A DNA stretch of 64,000 bases from Dichomitus squalens LYAD-421 SS1 (Eukaryota > Basidiomycota > Agaricomycetes > Polyporales > Polyporaceae): positions 251,042 through 315,041 of the forward strand of contig NW_006766890.1 of the NCBI RefSeq assembly GCF_000275845.1, read 5' to 3'. This document shows positions 11,313-22,638 of this stretch, one piece after another. How positions within the stretch are numbered: the stretch's first letter is position 1; every line of letters begins with the position of its first letter. The notes below the pieces were generated by a model that saw only the letters and a program-made list of their open reading frames with translations, made no database searches and was not told the DNA's origin. The translations under genes and the position numbers were made by a program.

Positions 11313-12188
11313 GCACACGGTCCGCCAACTGTCAGCGACGTCTCCAGCGCGCTGTGTCGTCGTTGGGACTGATTGTCGGCACGGTGGCATGAGCGTCGAA
11401 GCTGACTTTCAATGGTTAGCATGGACCGGAGATATGATCGATGGGGCCCAGCGAGTTGGCTCGCCAGTATCGCCTTGTATCTGCACCTGCTTCGCATTCC
11501 GAATACCATGCGTGGCATTCCAGGGGGTACGCCCGAAGGCCGCCCACTTGGCGTGCGCGAGGCATGCTACCAACCGCAAACACGTTGGCGAATGTGGGGT
11601 ACGCCACAGCAGATCGCAGCGCGATCTACCCGGACTGTGTTCTATACGAAATGAACGTCTTTACCAATAGACTATGCTTCACACCAGACGATAGGCAATG
11701 CGGACAGAAGAACAGACCGCACGGATAACGCACAGCAGACCGAGAAGATCGGCAGCGGACGAGAGAACCTTGACACAGTTCATTCGATTGAGAGTCTGAC
11801 ACAATATAACTATCGACAAATTGCTATGAGTCACTGAGAAGCATATGTGGATTGACGTAATATCATAACGGAGGAACAGCGACTCGTGGATAGGACAGAG
11901 AAGGAGAAGAGGTGACGACGCGCAGCAGATCAGACGGACACTACAAAGCACGGTGGAAGCACGTAAACAAGGAGACGATTCGCGTGAGAGGATATAGTAC
12001 ATATAGAATGGGACGGCGACGAGGATAGGCTGGGGGACGACGACATGTGGCGGCGATCGAGATGAGAGTGGGGAAAGTGGGGGAATTGGGCGGCGATAGC
12101 TGTGAAGAGAAATAGGAAACACAACGTTCCGGCGACAACGAACAAAGCGTCCTTCATCGGCGACGACCAGCGGCCCTTCGAGGCGACC

Positions 12189-15100
12189 TTACCCCTCCAG
12201 CATCTCCTTTTCCTGGCGCGCGCACGAGAGCCAGGCGAACCACATCATCGTGCGCAGCTGGAGCACGTCCTCCTTCCACGCCATCGACTGGTTCTGCTCG
12301 CGGAACTCCCGCGTGAGGATCTCGCACCGCGCGATGTTCTCCGGGCTCACGAAGTCGCACGCGACCTTGATGCAGTCCGCGAGGTTGCACACCTGTGTAC
12401 AGTAAGTTAGCCGACGCCAGCTTCCGTCACTTCCCAACCACCACGCGCAACCGCTTAGCGGTCACGGGCAGCAAGCACGGTACGAACCTGATGGGCGCAC
12501 CCGGCAGGGACGAGGACCGCCTCCCCAGGCCGCTGGTAGATGCGGTGGCTGTGGACGCCGTAGTCCTTGTACAGTTCCTGCCTGAGCGTGGAGTCGAGGT
12601 AGAATTGCTGCGAGTGGATGGGGTCATGCTGATACTGGCCCTTAAACTTCTTCCGCAAGAACTTGCGCAGTTTAGGCGTGTCTTCCGCCCTGAAGATGTC
12701 CCACGCCGCACATCCGGGACGACCGTCCGGCGTGGGTGAGGCGTAGGCCATGATGTTGATCGCGTCCGCCATGTCCATATGCAGCCTAGTCGATCCCTTA
12801 CTGCCCTGAGACTCGAAGGAAGCCATTGCGTTGTACATCTTTGGGCCTAGGCACATCGTGAATACGTCAGCGGGGAGAGATGAATGGGCACGCGGCGTGG
12901 GGATTGAGCGGCTTACCGAGGTCGGGCGCAATCGCGTTGCTTGGGAAGTGCGACGCGATGTTCAAGACGCCATCGCGACGGACATAGTTAGGAACCGGCG
13001 TCGCACGGCTGAAGTCGTCAAAGAGCTCCGGGAACGCTGTCTTGAAATCAGTCGACGGCGGCCAGTCCTGCAAAGAAAGTAAGGAAACCGTTGACGGAGA
13101 ATCAGCGGCAAGATAGCGGTGGAAGCGCGCCGAGCCGCACCTTGAGCTTCCAGCAATCCCGCCGGCCCTCGTACTTGCCAAAGAGGGAGAAGAATTCGGC
13201 GACGGTGACCCGCTTGTTCTGCTCCGTCTGGCACTCCAGGATCAAGCAGCTCTGCGTGCCGTACTTGCTGCTGAAGTACTCCGGCGTCCACTGCAGGTGG
13301 AACTTCGAGAGGAGTCCGTTGACGACCAGGGGCAGGCCCTTTTCCCATGCACGGCGGAACTTCTCGTCTGTGAGCTCGGCGTCTGCGAACGTTATCGTTT
13401 CGTGCGAAGGGATGCTCGAGCCGCTCGACGCAGAGGATGCCGACGATGCCGAAGCGCTGACGAACGACGACGATTCCGTCACTTTCACGACGTCGCCCAC
13501 CGCCGAAGACGACGAGGAGCTCGGGCTCGCGTTGCCCCAGACGTCCCTGGGAGTCTTGGGGGGCGACTTGACCATCCTGAACTGCGATTCATCGCTCGAC
13601 TCCTGGTCGGCTGCCGGAGGGCGCTTGACCAGCGCCTCCATCTCTTCGATAGCTTGAGTCAGTTCCGTCTTGCAGAAGCGCGACATAGGTGAGAAATCTT
13701 TGGCCTGGTGCTCGTTTCTACGCGTGCACGAGAGGAAGAAGGGGTTAACGTGCGCGTGCTTCTCCCGGCGAGCCTGGAGCGCCGCAATTTCGGCCTCTGG
13801 CGCGCCGATTCTATCGGTGGTTAGCTCCTTGACCTGCTCGAAGCACTCCGCGCAAGCCTCGCGCCCACAGAGACGGCACATCCAACTACTGGAGAAGATG
13901 GACGTCATACAAGTGTCTGTTATAGCTATCAGGGACCTGTCACGGGTCAGGGGTTCGAGACCACCCACCGCACGTTGCACGTACTTCGCTCTCGCGCGGC
14001 CGACGAATAATTTCGGGCAAGCTGAGGTGCTGCATCTCCTGTTTCAGGATAGGCAAAAGCGCAACCGCGACCGTTCGCTACAGTGAAAGTGTTAGCCGAA
14101 GTTAGCCGCTAGTTGTGCATACAGCCAACCTTGACGCGATATATGTGATCCATCTCGAGGTTGATGTTCCACTTGTTCGGGAAGTTCATCGTCGGGGCGT
14201 CAGGTTTCTGACTCTCCACGAAGCTGATGCCTACGATATCCCTGTTCTGATTCTTGAGGAAGAACCGGATACCCTGGAACCTGCAGGTATCCCCAGCCCA
14301 TCGTCGCGTACACGACACGCAACGGGGGAATTCTTCCGAGCGGTAACGGTTGGACATGCAACGGGCGAACTGAAGCTCGGGCTGCAGAGGACCAGCCGTG
14401 TCGGGGTTGCTGTTGGCATCCTCCGCTACAATCCGCATGGCGCCGTAGGATGGAGCTGCGGCGATATGAGCGATGGAATGATAACACGTAAAAATCCACT
14501 GTACCGTTGGAACCGGATGCTTTCTCTTTGCCTGCACCGTCAGATGCGTGAGCATACAGCATCACTGGAGCTAGAAGACAAGGTGCATCGGCCCGTCGCC
14601 TGAAACGGCAACGAAGCGACATTAAGACTTACCATTTTGAGCAGAGCCTTGGGCTGCCTCATTGCGTTTCTTCTGGTTGTACGCTCGGCGGGATGATACT
14701 AAACGCAATGAGCACGTAAATCGCGCCCACATCTACGACGCGTTGACTAACCAGACGACTCAGGTGCCTTGGATTTTGTCGCCTTAGCCTTTTTGGCTCT
14801 CGGTCCAACCTGCTCCTCCTCCAACGGTTCTGGAGCCCTCTTTGGATGTTGCTGGAGCATTGCTGGCGGCGGCGCAGCGATGGGAATGGCGGCAAACGCC
14901 ATGTTTACCGGCGCAGGGTAATAAGCCTGCGGCGACGTGGGCCCGTGATTCTGCGGGTGTACTGCCATGGATGGAGGGCCACCGCGTGCTGCGAAGCCAA
15001 GAGAAGTCTCATTCAGCGTGGAAGAGCGCAAGCGACAGTTGATGAATATTCACGTGTTGGAGGCGCGTGTGTGTAGTAGGAGAGATACGCGTTGGTGATG

Positions 15101-15837
15101 TAAGACGCGTGCGGGTGCGGCTGTGGATGCGGCGGAGGGGGCATCTCTTGCTCATATTGCGGGTGCGATTGCGGAGGCGCTTGCGGTGGGGGGTATGGTG
15201 CCCCTGCGTCGGCGGTTTGACGGGACACACGGTGGGATCCAATCGAAGACTCACCTCTGGACATGTCTTCTCCTGACGCCGCTGGGACAAAGGACGAGGT
15301 TGAGGGGCTGATCCGAGACGTCGATGACAGGAAGAGCTTACCTGCCCGCTCATCTGAGTAGACCTGCGACATCATCGGTGCCCCATAAGACGCGCTAGGC
15401 GTTTCGTGAGAAGAAGGCCACGATTGGGTCGCCTCCATGCTGTAATGAGGCGTGTCCTCGACCGGCCTGGCGTGTCTCGGATAAGTGTCTGCATACATGG
15501 GATGCGATGGGGCAGATGACGAAGAAGAGTAGCGACAGGGTGCGACATCAGACTCAGATCGGCCAGCAGGGCCAAGTTCATCTTTGGAGGACTCCCAGTT
15601 GGCGGCGCGCAGGCTGAATTGCGGCCCAGGGTTTAACTGGGGAGGGGGGTGTTGGGAGTACTGGGAAGGCGGCGGAAGATGATGGTGTTGGGAGTACTGT
15701 AGTGCCGCAGAGAGACTAGGGAGCTGCTGGCGGCCGTAGGGCTGGCCGAGGGAGGAGGACGTCGCGGATACGGGGTTGAGGAGCTCGTTGATGGAGGTGC
15801 GCTTGTTGTGGACGTGGGGGTCGTGCATCGAGTTCAT
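12189..15837 (-). CDS. JmjC-domain histone lysine demethylase (KDM3/JHDM2-like)
   Basis: JmjC enzymes remove methyl groups from histone lysines using Fe(II) and 2-oxoglutarate in the nucleus. The start at 15837 gives MNSMHDPHVHNKRTSINELL. About 300 disordered residues rich in P, S, H and Q follow, then RRAYNQKKRNEAAQ. Next comes a Cys-rich zinc-binding region (FPRCVSCTRRWAGDTC; later MCRLCGREACAECF), as in the KDM3 group. The JmjC fold shows TFADAELTDEKFRRAWEKG, then iron ligands H and D in STRLHMDMADAINIMAY, then the distal His in VLVPAGCAHQV. The C-terminus runs CNLADCIKVACDFVSPENI to the stop at 12189-12191. About eight short introns are needed. Whether the long N-terminal exon belongs to the same transcript is inferred from continuous frame across introns near 15290 and 14640-14760. 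Confidence 0.85.
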
Positions 15838-17665
15838 GGCGATGTCGAGGCACGTAGAGCGTCGCCTGGCCGGGTGGGGAGGAAGAGGGAGGAGGGAGGG
15901 ATTGGAGGGGAGGACAGAGGAGGAGGGAGGGACGCGAGTGGCCTTCAGGCTCTGGCTTCTGGCTGATGAGCCGGCCCCGCCAGATTGCCATCCCCGAAAA
16001 GGCAAGCACGTCACAACACGCGAGGGCCCCTTTCCCTCTCCCTCAGATCAGATACGATCTCCGACTCCGCCCAGTGGCCCGGCGCTCCCCCGGCGAGCTC
16101 CCATCCCTCCGCGAACCTCCAATTCCCCCTCGCGCGCTTGTCCGCCCCATCCGCGAACGTTCCCTCGCCCTCCCCGGCCGCCCCACCGACTCCCCTCGGC
16201 GGCAGTCCCGGCGGGCCCGCCCTCATGCGCGGCCTCTTACAGCACGCATCGCCGGCTGGCGCTCGCTCTCGATCCGCCGGCCCACTCGTCCGAGTTCACG
16301 TTACCTACAGACCCTAGACGCGGGAGCAATCTGCGCAATCCCATCCAGAAGCGCAGGCCTACCCCCGAGCGTCATCCACGCGCGCGGCCTCTCGTAAGAG
16401 GGCGCCCTCATCCCGCGAAGTACGGACATACCCACGCCTTGTCCGGATTTTCTCACCTCGCTCTCCACGTCGCGCTCGCCGCGAGCACCCTTCTCGCGCT
16501 AGTGCACTCTGATGTCCTTGGCCGGGGGCTCGCGCAGAGGGGGAGCGGATACATATGAGCTGCCGGCCGCGATAGGCAGTCCGTTTCTTCTCGGGGGCGC
16601 ACGAGACCCCACGCAGCACAGCCGTCGACGGCCGTGATAGCCACGCGACGGATGCGGCGCGCCCTCGGCAGGGCATGCTTCGGTTCCCGCGAGGGTTGAA
16701 CCTCCCGCACTGTCATTCTCATTGACTCAGGCTTTTCCCCATCCCTCCTCTCCTGATCTTCGCTTGTCAGGCAGCCTTACCATCCCCGCCCGCGTGTAGA
16801 ACTCATCCTCCCCTTCTCGATTTCCCTCAGGGCGAACCTTGTCCTCTACTGTACTCTTTAGCTTACCACCTCGCTCCCCGCGGACCTCCGCTCTTACGTC
16901 TATCGCCTCCCCTTCCTCGCTATACCGGCCCATCCTTGACACCGCGGCAGATCGCGAGCCACAGTCGTGTTTCGTGTCTCGTTATGTACGTGTTTCTACA
17001 TCGTCCTCTGCCTACAGTGGATGCGTCGAGTGCAAAAAGGGATAATGATATACCATCGTGTATGGATATATGTGTCTAGTATGCGTGAATATGCTATGTA
17101 AGTGATTTCGTATGATACAGCACAATAGTGAACAGCAGCAAGCAAATGATGGACGGATAGACAGGGGGGGTTGAGATGATGGTGAGCAGGGGTGCGAAGT
17201 GGACGGGGGAAGAGACAAGATGCATGGAAGAGAAGCGCGAGGACGCCACCATTCGGATCACTATAGGGCCAGAAATCGAGTATGAAACAGGAGCATGTGG
17301 AGCAGGTCATGTATGCCATCAGAGAAGCAGATGCGAGGTATACGGGAGAATGCAAATCGGACGAGGAGAGGACATGATACTAGGGGGAGCACAGTACGTC
17401 ACGACACGAGAGCCCAGACATAATCAGCTATAACCCAAGATAGAAACAGAAATCACACCATAACACGGCCACCTGAGACCCAAAGAAAGAACTGGCGCCA
17501 GAACACGAGATGTACCACAGCCCACGAACCGTCCTATCCATGGGGCACAAGGGGGATGAAGCGACATCAGAAGAATTTACGAAGATACCCGGCGACCTTT
17601 GGCAGGAAAGGTATCACAAGTGGGAGTGCAAACCATGCAAACACCCCAAAGGTCGCCCCGCACCG
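15838..17665. promoter_or_regulatory. Promoter of the JmjC gene and SSK1 3' region
   Basis: The left part (about 15.84-16.9 kb) is unusually rich in C and T on the plus strand, typical of a long fungal 5' region for the leftward JmjC gene. The right part (about 17.0-17.66 kb) is probably the SSK1 3' untranslated region. Open frames of up to 260 codons here are C-rich and show no family motif, so I do not call them genes. Confidence 0.5.
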
Positions 17666-20600
17666 TCATTGCGGGTCCGCCGGCGGCGGTCGATCGTGGT
17701 CGTTATCGGGGGCAGCGTTATCGGAAAGGGCGGGAGCGTCCTTCTCACTAGGCCGATCGTCAGGGGCAGTCGGAGGAGGGGGATCGGATGCCGCTGGGCT
17801 TTCGGGCATGTTCCCAGCAGCCCCATCAGCCGACGATTCCGCGGCAGGAGGCTCTGGCGCCAAGGGAGTCGCATCTCCTTGTGAAGCTGGATATGCGGAA
17901 ATTGGAGTTAGCAAAGCCTACTAGGTTAACCAAGGGTCGGCAACGTACGAGGACTCTGGACAAGGTCTGACGACGATACATGGGGAATTGCGTCACGTCG
18001 TCGAATGGAGATAGGAGCTAAGGAAAGACCGCAACTCAGCGTTGACTCGAGGATGGACTGCACGGTTGACATACCTGCGGTATCGGCCGATCCAGCCCTA
18101 GAGGGCGGCTCCGGTGACGTTTCTGACGACCTATGACCATCGGAAAGGGCACCAGCGGCTGGAGCTCTGTCTGCCTTGGAAAGCGTAGTAGCGGCTGCCT
18201 TCGCGGCGTCCAGATATAGTGGCTTCTGCAACGTCGACGGGGACCGACTTCGCGGCGCGACTGGGGTGGCCCGTCCCTCCGGAACGTGAAGCTTGCTCGC
18301 CACATCCCGGGCCTGGGCCACCTGTCCAGTCGTTATGCTCCTCACCACTTCAGGCCGGATGTCAGCCCACATCTGCAGCGCCTTAATAGAACCCCATTCG
18401 ATAATCTTGTTATTCAGCCAGTGAAGCGAGACGGGCTTCGTGAGGAAGTCATTGCACCCAGCTGCAAGAGCGGCGACACGGTCACTTTGCAGCGACGACG
18501 CGGTGAGCGCGACGATAATCACCGATGAACGATACGATGGTGTGATCGTAGACCTGGAGTCTGAGGCAGTCGAGGCTTCTGAAGGCGTCTGCTGACCTTC
18601 CGACTGAGGGGTAGACGGGAAACCTCCCACGCCGTTCACTTTTTCCAATCTCCGAATCTCCTTGGTGGCCTGTATACCGTCCATGACGGGCATCTGTATA
18701 TCCATCTTGGTAGCTTACAGTGAGCACATGGATGCGCCAAATCAGAGCAGTACACATACCAAGATGAGATGGAAGCCACCCGAATGCCACTTCTGGACGG
18801 CTTCCTCTCCGTTCTTGGCGACATCGTACTTGATCTTTTTCTTCTTCATAAACGTCGACAGAATCGTTTGATTGATGGGGTTATCTAGCAAACAGCGTCT
18901 GAGGTTGAATGACAAGGCCGAAAATTGCGTAGAGACGCACCATCCACAATGAGGACACTTATGGGCGGCACGATGTTTGGCTCCCCATTACGAGCACCTT
19001 TCTTTGGGATCACAGTAGGCGCGGAAGCTGAAGTCTCCGCAGTAGGTCGCTTAGCGGGTCGTCGGGTCGTCGTAGGACCAACCGGCGTTCGAGGTGCCTG
19101 TGGTGACAAGGGAGGACTATGACGGGGATCCTGGCTTGATCTTCTCGGTATTTTCGGCGCGGCAGGCAACGCAGGCTCGGGAGGGATGGGACCACTCTCC
19201 GGCTCAGTCGACACGATTTCCGTTGTCGACGGCTGCCGTGATTTGCCTTTTGACGACGTCGTGGGGGTGCCTGCATCATGAGGCACCTCCAAAGAAAGAG
19301 GCTTATCCTGAGTGTAGGACGACCGTGAGCCGCGCCGCTGGCTATCTACTTGGGAGGAGGAAGGGCCCTTCCTGCCGTCGTCGCCGTCCGAGATACGACG
19401 GAAGGACTGCCCACGGGACCGTGACACAGGCTCTCCTGAGGCAGCGTGAGCAATTAGTCGGTCACAACAAGGAGTGCTCTTACCCTTCGCCTTGGGATGA
19501 AAGAAGATGCCGGCCGGTGAGCCGTCTGGACTTTGGATAACCAGCCCTGACGAGGGAGACGATCCGAGCTTCGTGGCCGATGCCGCGTCAGAGAAGTACT
19601 CCATGTTGTCCGAGATGCCCAAAGGAGACGAAGGAGGATAACTAGCGGTGTCGGCTCCCTCTTTCGGTGACTTCGCCGATCGATCGGAAGTAGTGCGCCA
19701 ACTTGCAGTAGATCGTCCACCCGGGGACCGCTGTGCGCTGTTCGCAGACCAGAGTGGTGACAGAGGATGGAAGCCAGGACTGACGGGAGAAGTGGCGATG
19801 GGTGCGAAGAACGGGTCAACGATAGGCTTCGTGACCGCCGTATGCAACGCGGTCAAGATACGGCGTGGTCCAGCGGGTTTAGGAACGACGATAACTTCTG
19901 GCAGGCGAGTCCACATATTACCAGGGGACATCATGGACTGAATAGCGTCCTTAACCAACTTGAAGTTCGCCAGCGACGTGTAGTGCACGATGACAACGGG
20001 CGGCGTCGCCTGCGGGAGCTGGGCGGAGGCCGCAGTGAAACCCATTACTCGCGCCACCTGAGGCGACGAGCGCGGCCTATGATTGTTTGCAAGTGATGGG
20101 CGTTTGCGAGCGTGAAGGTTGAGAGGATAAGCCTGTTCCGCGCGGATTTTTTGCAGCCTAGCCCGCAGAGCGTTGACGTCGTCATCGATGAGGATGATCG
20201 GTTCACCAGCTGCTTGTGATCCAGGAGGCGAGGGCACTGCAGCGGGAGGCTGGTCAGGAGTACCAGCGGGAACAGCCCCCTCGCGCGGTGCGGAAAGATC
20301 CTCCTCGGCGGGTTTCTCACTAACCTCTGGAACGGGATCGGCCTCAGGTTCCGTTGATACATGACTGACGTCCAGACCCCAGGAAGTGAGGTAGCTCGTT
20401 AGGTGCTGTGCGAAGGAGCCCTTCGAATGAGCGAAAAGGGTGACCTTGCGACCTCTGAGGTTTTCCGCAAATTGCGTTAATTGATTCAGAGTCGGCTCAG
20501 AAGCTATCCGCATTTCAACAGGGTAGCCGAGGTAGGTAGCATCTTCAGGTGATAAGTGAACAGTGGGGTCAACGACCGAAGGAGAGCCACGGTCAAGGGT

Positions 20601-21953
20601 AATGCTTAGAGTGCAGCAACGCCCCGCGAATGTCCCCTTCGACGGCATGTCAGACTGTAGGACTGCATCCATGTGGTGAAGTAAGCGACGAAGGATCAGA
20701 GTCTGAAAGGAGGGGTGGCCTCGGGTAGGGAGGGGAGAGGATGGCATGGATTCCCCAGCGATGTCGCCAGCTTCAGGAGTAGAAGCTGTTTGCGGTCCTT
20801 GGCTCGAGAACCTGTGCGTGATACGGAAGGAACAACGAAGCGGTTCGTCCGAACCCAATTGTGGTGATCCAGACCTCTGCATCTCGCCAGGTGACGGAGA
20901 CCGACCAGTAGCCATCGCCGACTCAATGAAGAGCCCGATGTCTATGCTGTCCCCTCGCTTCGCGACGCTGATGACCTGTCGAAGGATCTAGACCGGAGGT
21001 TCAGGCGCCTTGCGGATCAGTGTTGAACAGAGAAGAGGACTCACATGGGATAGAGTGTAGGATAATCCACTCTCGTCACCCTTCACTGCAACGTGTCGCA
21101 TGGCTAGATCATCATGGAACAAAACCAGATCCACCCCTGCCTGCGCGGCTATACCGCTGAGAACATCCCCCACGCTCTGTAGCATCTCTCCGACGTCGAA
21201 GTCGACGTGGTTGTTCGTCCCTGTGTCGGACCTAGATCGGCCAGGTACGGGAGCCGGAGAGAGCGAGGAGCCTTCCGCGCAGAATGTTGACATGTTGGCC
21301 GACATATAGTTGAGGTTCTTCATGGACGTGAACATGGCGGAGACCGAAGGTGTGGGGATAGATAGGGAACACGCCGAGAACTGCTCCTTGGCTGGATCCA
21401 AAACCTGTGGAGGTGATAGCTGCAGAAGCGTTTGAATGACCAGTTGCACAGAGTCTGCCAGCTCCAAAGACAGCTCCTGCAAATGAACAGGCTCCTCAGA
21501 GGGGTCAGCCCCGGGAGGCGAGTCTGGGGAAGAGGAAACCCGCCGGGGGTTCTGAAATGGCCCGAGTTGGGAGGGGAGAGGCATGGAGAATGCCCTCGAT
21601 ATTCGGGGCACGGTGGTCGGTTGCCCTGCCTGCTCCATGGGGTCCCGGTCTGCGTGAAGGTGATTCGTCGGCGTGACATACTCGGATTCAACGTACTCCT
21701 CGGTGCGCCGTGAACGCCTCGTCGGTGCGCTGGGTTCCTCCTCGGAGATGTCAGTCTCGCCTTCCGACGAGCTAAGCGAGACGCCAACCGGACGCTCCGC
21801 GGGGACAGGAAGGGGAGGCGTGAGTTCGACGGGCCACGCGATGCCAAACCTGCTGGAAGAAGGCAGCTCTACGACGACGGCCTCCTCCTCGTCTCCCGAT
21901 GACCCTGCGACAATTGCCGGAAGACGGACTGAAGGTAACCTCGGGCCAGACAT
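17666..21953 (-). CDS. SSK1: Two-component response regulator Ssk1/SskA
   Basis: Ssk1 receives phosphate from a Ypd1-type phosphotransfer protein; when unphosphorylated it activates the Hog1 MAP kinase cascade under osmotic and oxidative stress. Start 21953 (MSGPRLPSVRLPAIVAG) opens a long Ser/Pro-rich half containing FDVGEMLQSVGDVLSGIA and VDLVLFHDDLAMRHVAVKGD, a conserved N-terminal block of fungal Ssk1. The second large exon ends in PPISVLIVDD. The receiver domain continues DNPINQTILSTFMKKKKIKY, GEEAVQKWHSGGFHLILMD, with phospho-acceptor Asp in LMDIQMPVMDG. It then reads VIIVALTASSLQSDR and AAGCNDFLTKPVSLHW, which supply the usual Thr and Lys. The last exon, after a GTACGT donor near 17945, ends RPPPADPQ at 17666. 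Introns near 20983-21043, 18888-18943 and 18706-18760 restore frame. Confidence 0.92.
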
Positions 21954-22638
21954 AGTGGATGGCCACGAGAAAGGCGGACCCGACCAGCAAGCACCGAGAA
22001 AGACGAGAGAGGCGGCCGTCAAAGAGCAGGGTCAGATGGTGGCGGGAACGGAAGAGGAGAGGGCGGAGGAGAGAGGAGGAGGAGGAGGTTGGCGACAAGG
22101 CCACAAAATATCGGGGCGAGACTTGGCGACCGAAGTGACCAGGGTCGTGACCGTGCTCGTTCACAGTCCGCGTCACGAACACCCCAAAACACTCGTCCCG
22201 GTGGCGCGCATCCGACCAATACTCTCCGCTGACGCTCCCCTTCCTGGAACACGACGCCCAGTGCGCGGGCACTGGCAGTCCCCGATGTCTGATACATTGA
22301 GGGACACTCGGCCGCACACCCGCGCGGTCTGTATACAATACTCCCTCGCGAGAAGCCTACTCGGAGCCTACACCCCTGCAGATCCTCTCCGTGCCCCTCT
22401 ACCCACACCCTGAACTTGCACAGAAGGACACGCGTTCGGAGATCACACCGGACCCAACGGAAAGCGGAGTCTAGCCTGAAGGCATGCGAAGAATTCAAAA
22501 CCACGAGCGGGGTGGCGTGTCCATTGCAACGTGTATGGAAATGAACACGAGGTTCTTGGCGTGCAGCCTGCACGGAAATTCGACAGAAACAGAACGACAG
22601 AAGCCAGACCAGACATCCATACGACATTATTACAAGAA
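21954..22638. promoter_or_regulatory. SSK1 upstream region and ARS2 3' end
   Basis: Both neighbours read leftward, so this holds the SSK1 promoter and 5' leader and, at the left edge of ARS2, its 3' flank. Two CCCCT boxes occur near 22371-22400 (plus strand), which resemble stress-response elements, but such short motifs are common by chance. Confidence 0.35.

Larger units (their letters stand above)
8833..12188. other. Gene-poor stretch with small hairpins
   Basis: This 3.4 kb has no gene I can support. A weak minus-strand model may lie at about 9211-9775, with frames such as VTDYFTKPFLMFG and a possible last exon ending TRLYVTTSILD, but I recognise no family. From about 9.8 to 11.7 kb there are several short inverted repeats and a 17-bp direct duplication. 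The right end, about 11.7-12.19 kb, is probably the 3' untranslated region of the JmjC gene. Confidence 0.5.

Noticed and set aside
11029..11670. 213-codon plus-strand frame in gene-poor DNA
   Set aside because: Overlaps several frames on both strands and contains the 17-bp duplication; no motif or splice support.
13930..13990. GGTTCGAGACC resembling a tRNA T-loop
   Set aside because: Lies in the JmjC gene and lacks the other tRNA arms.
15776..16558. 260-codon plus-strand frame
   Set aside because: Antisense to the JmjC first exon and its C-rich upstream region, with no recognisable motif.
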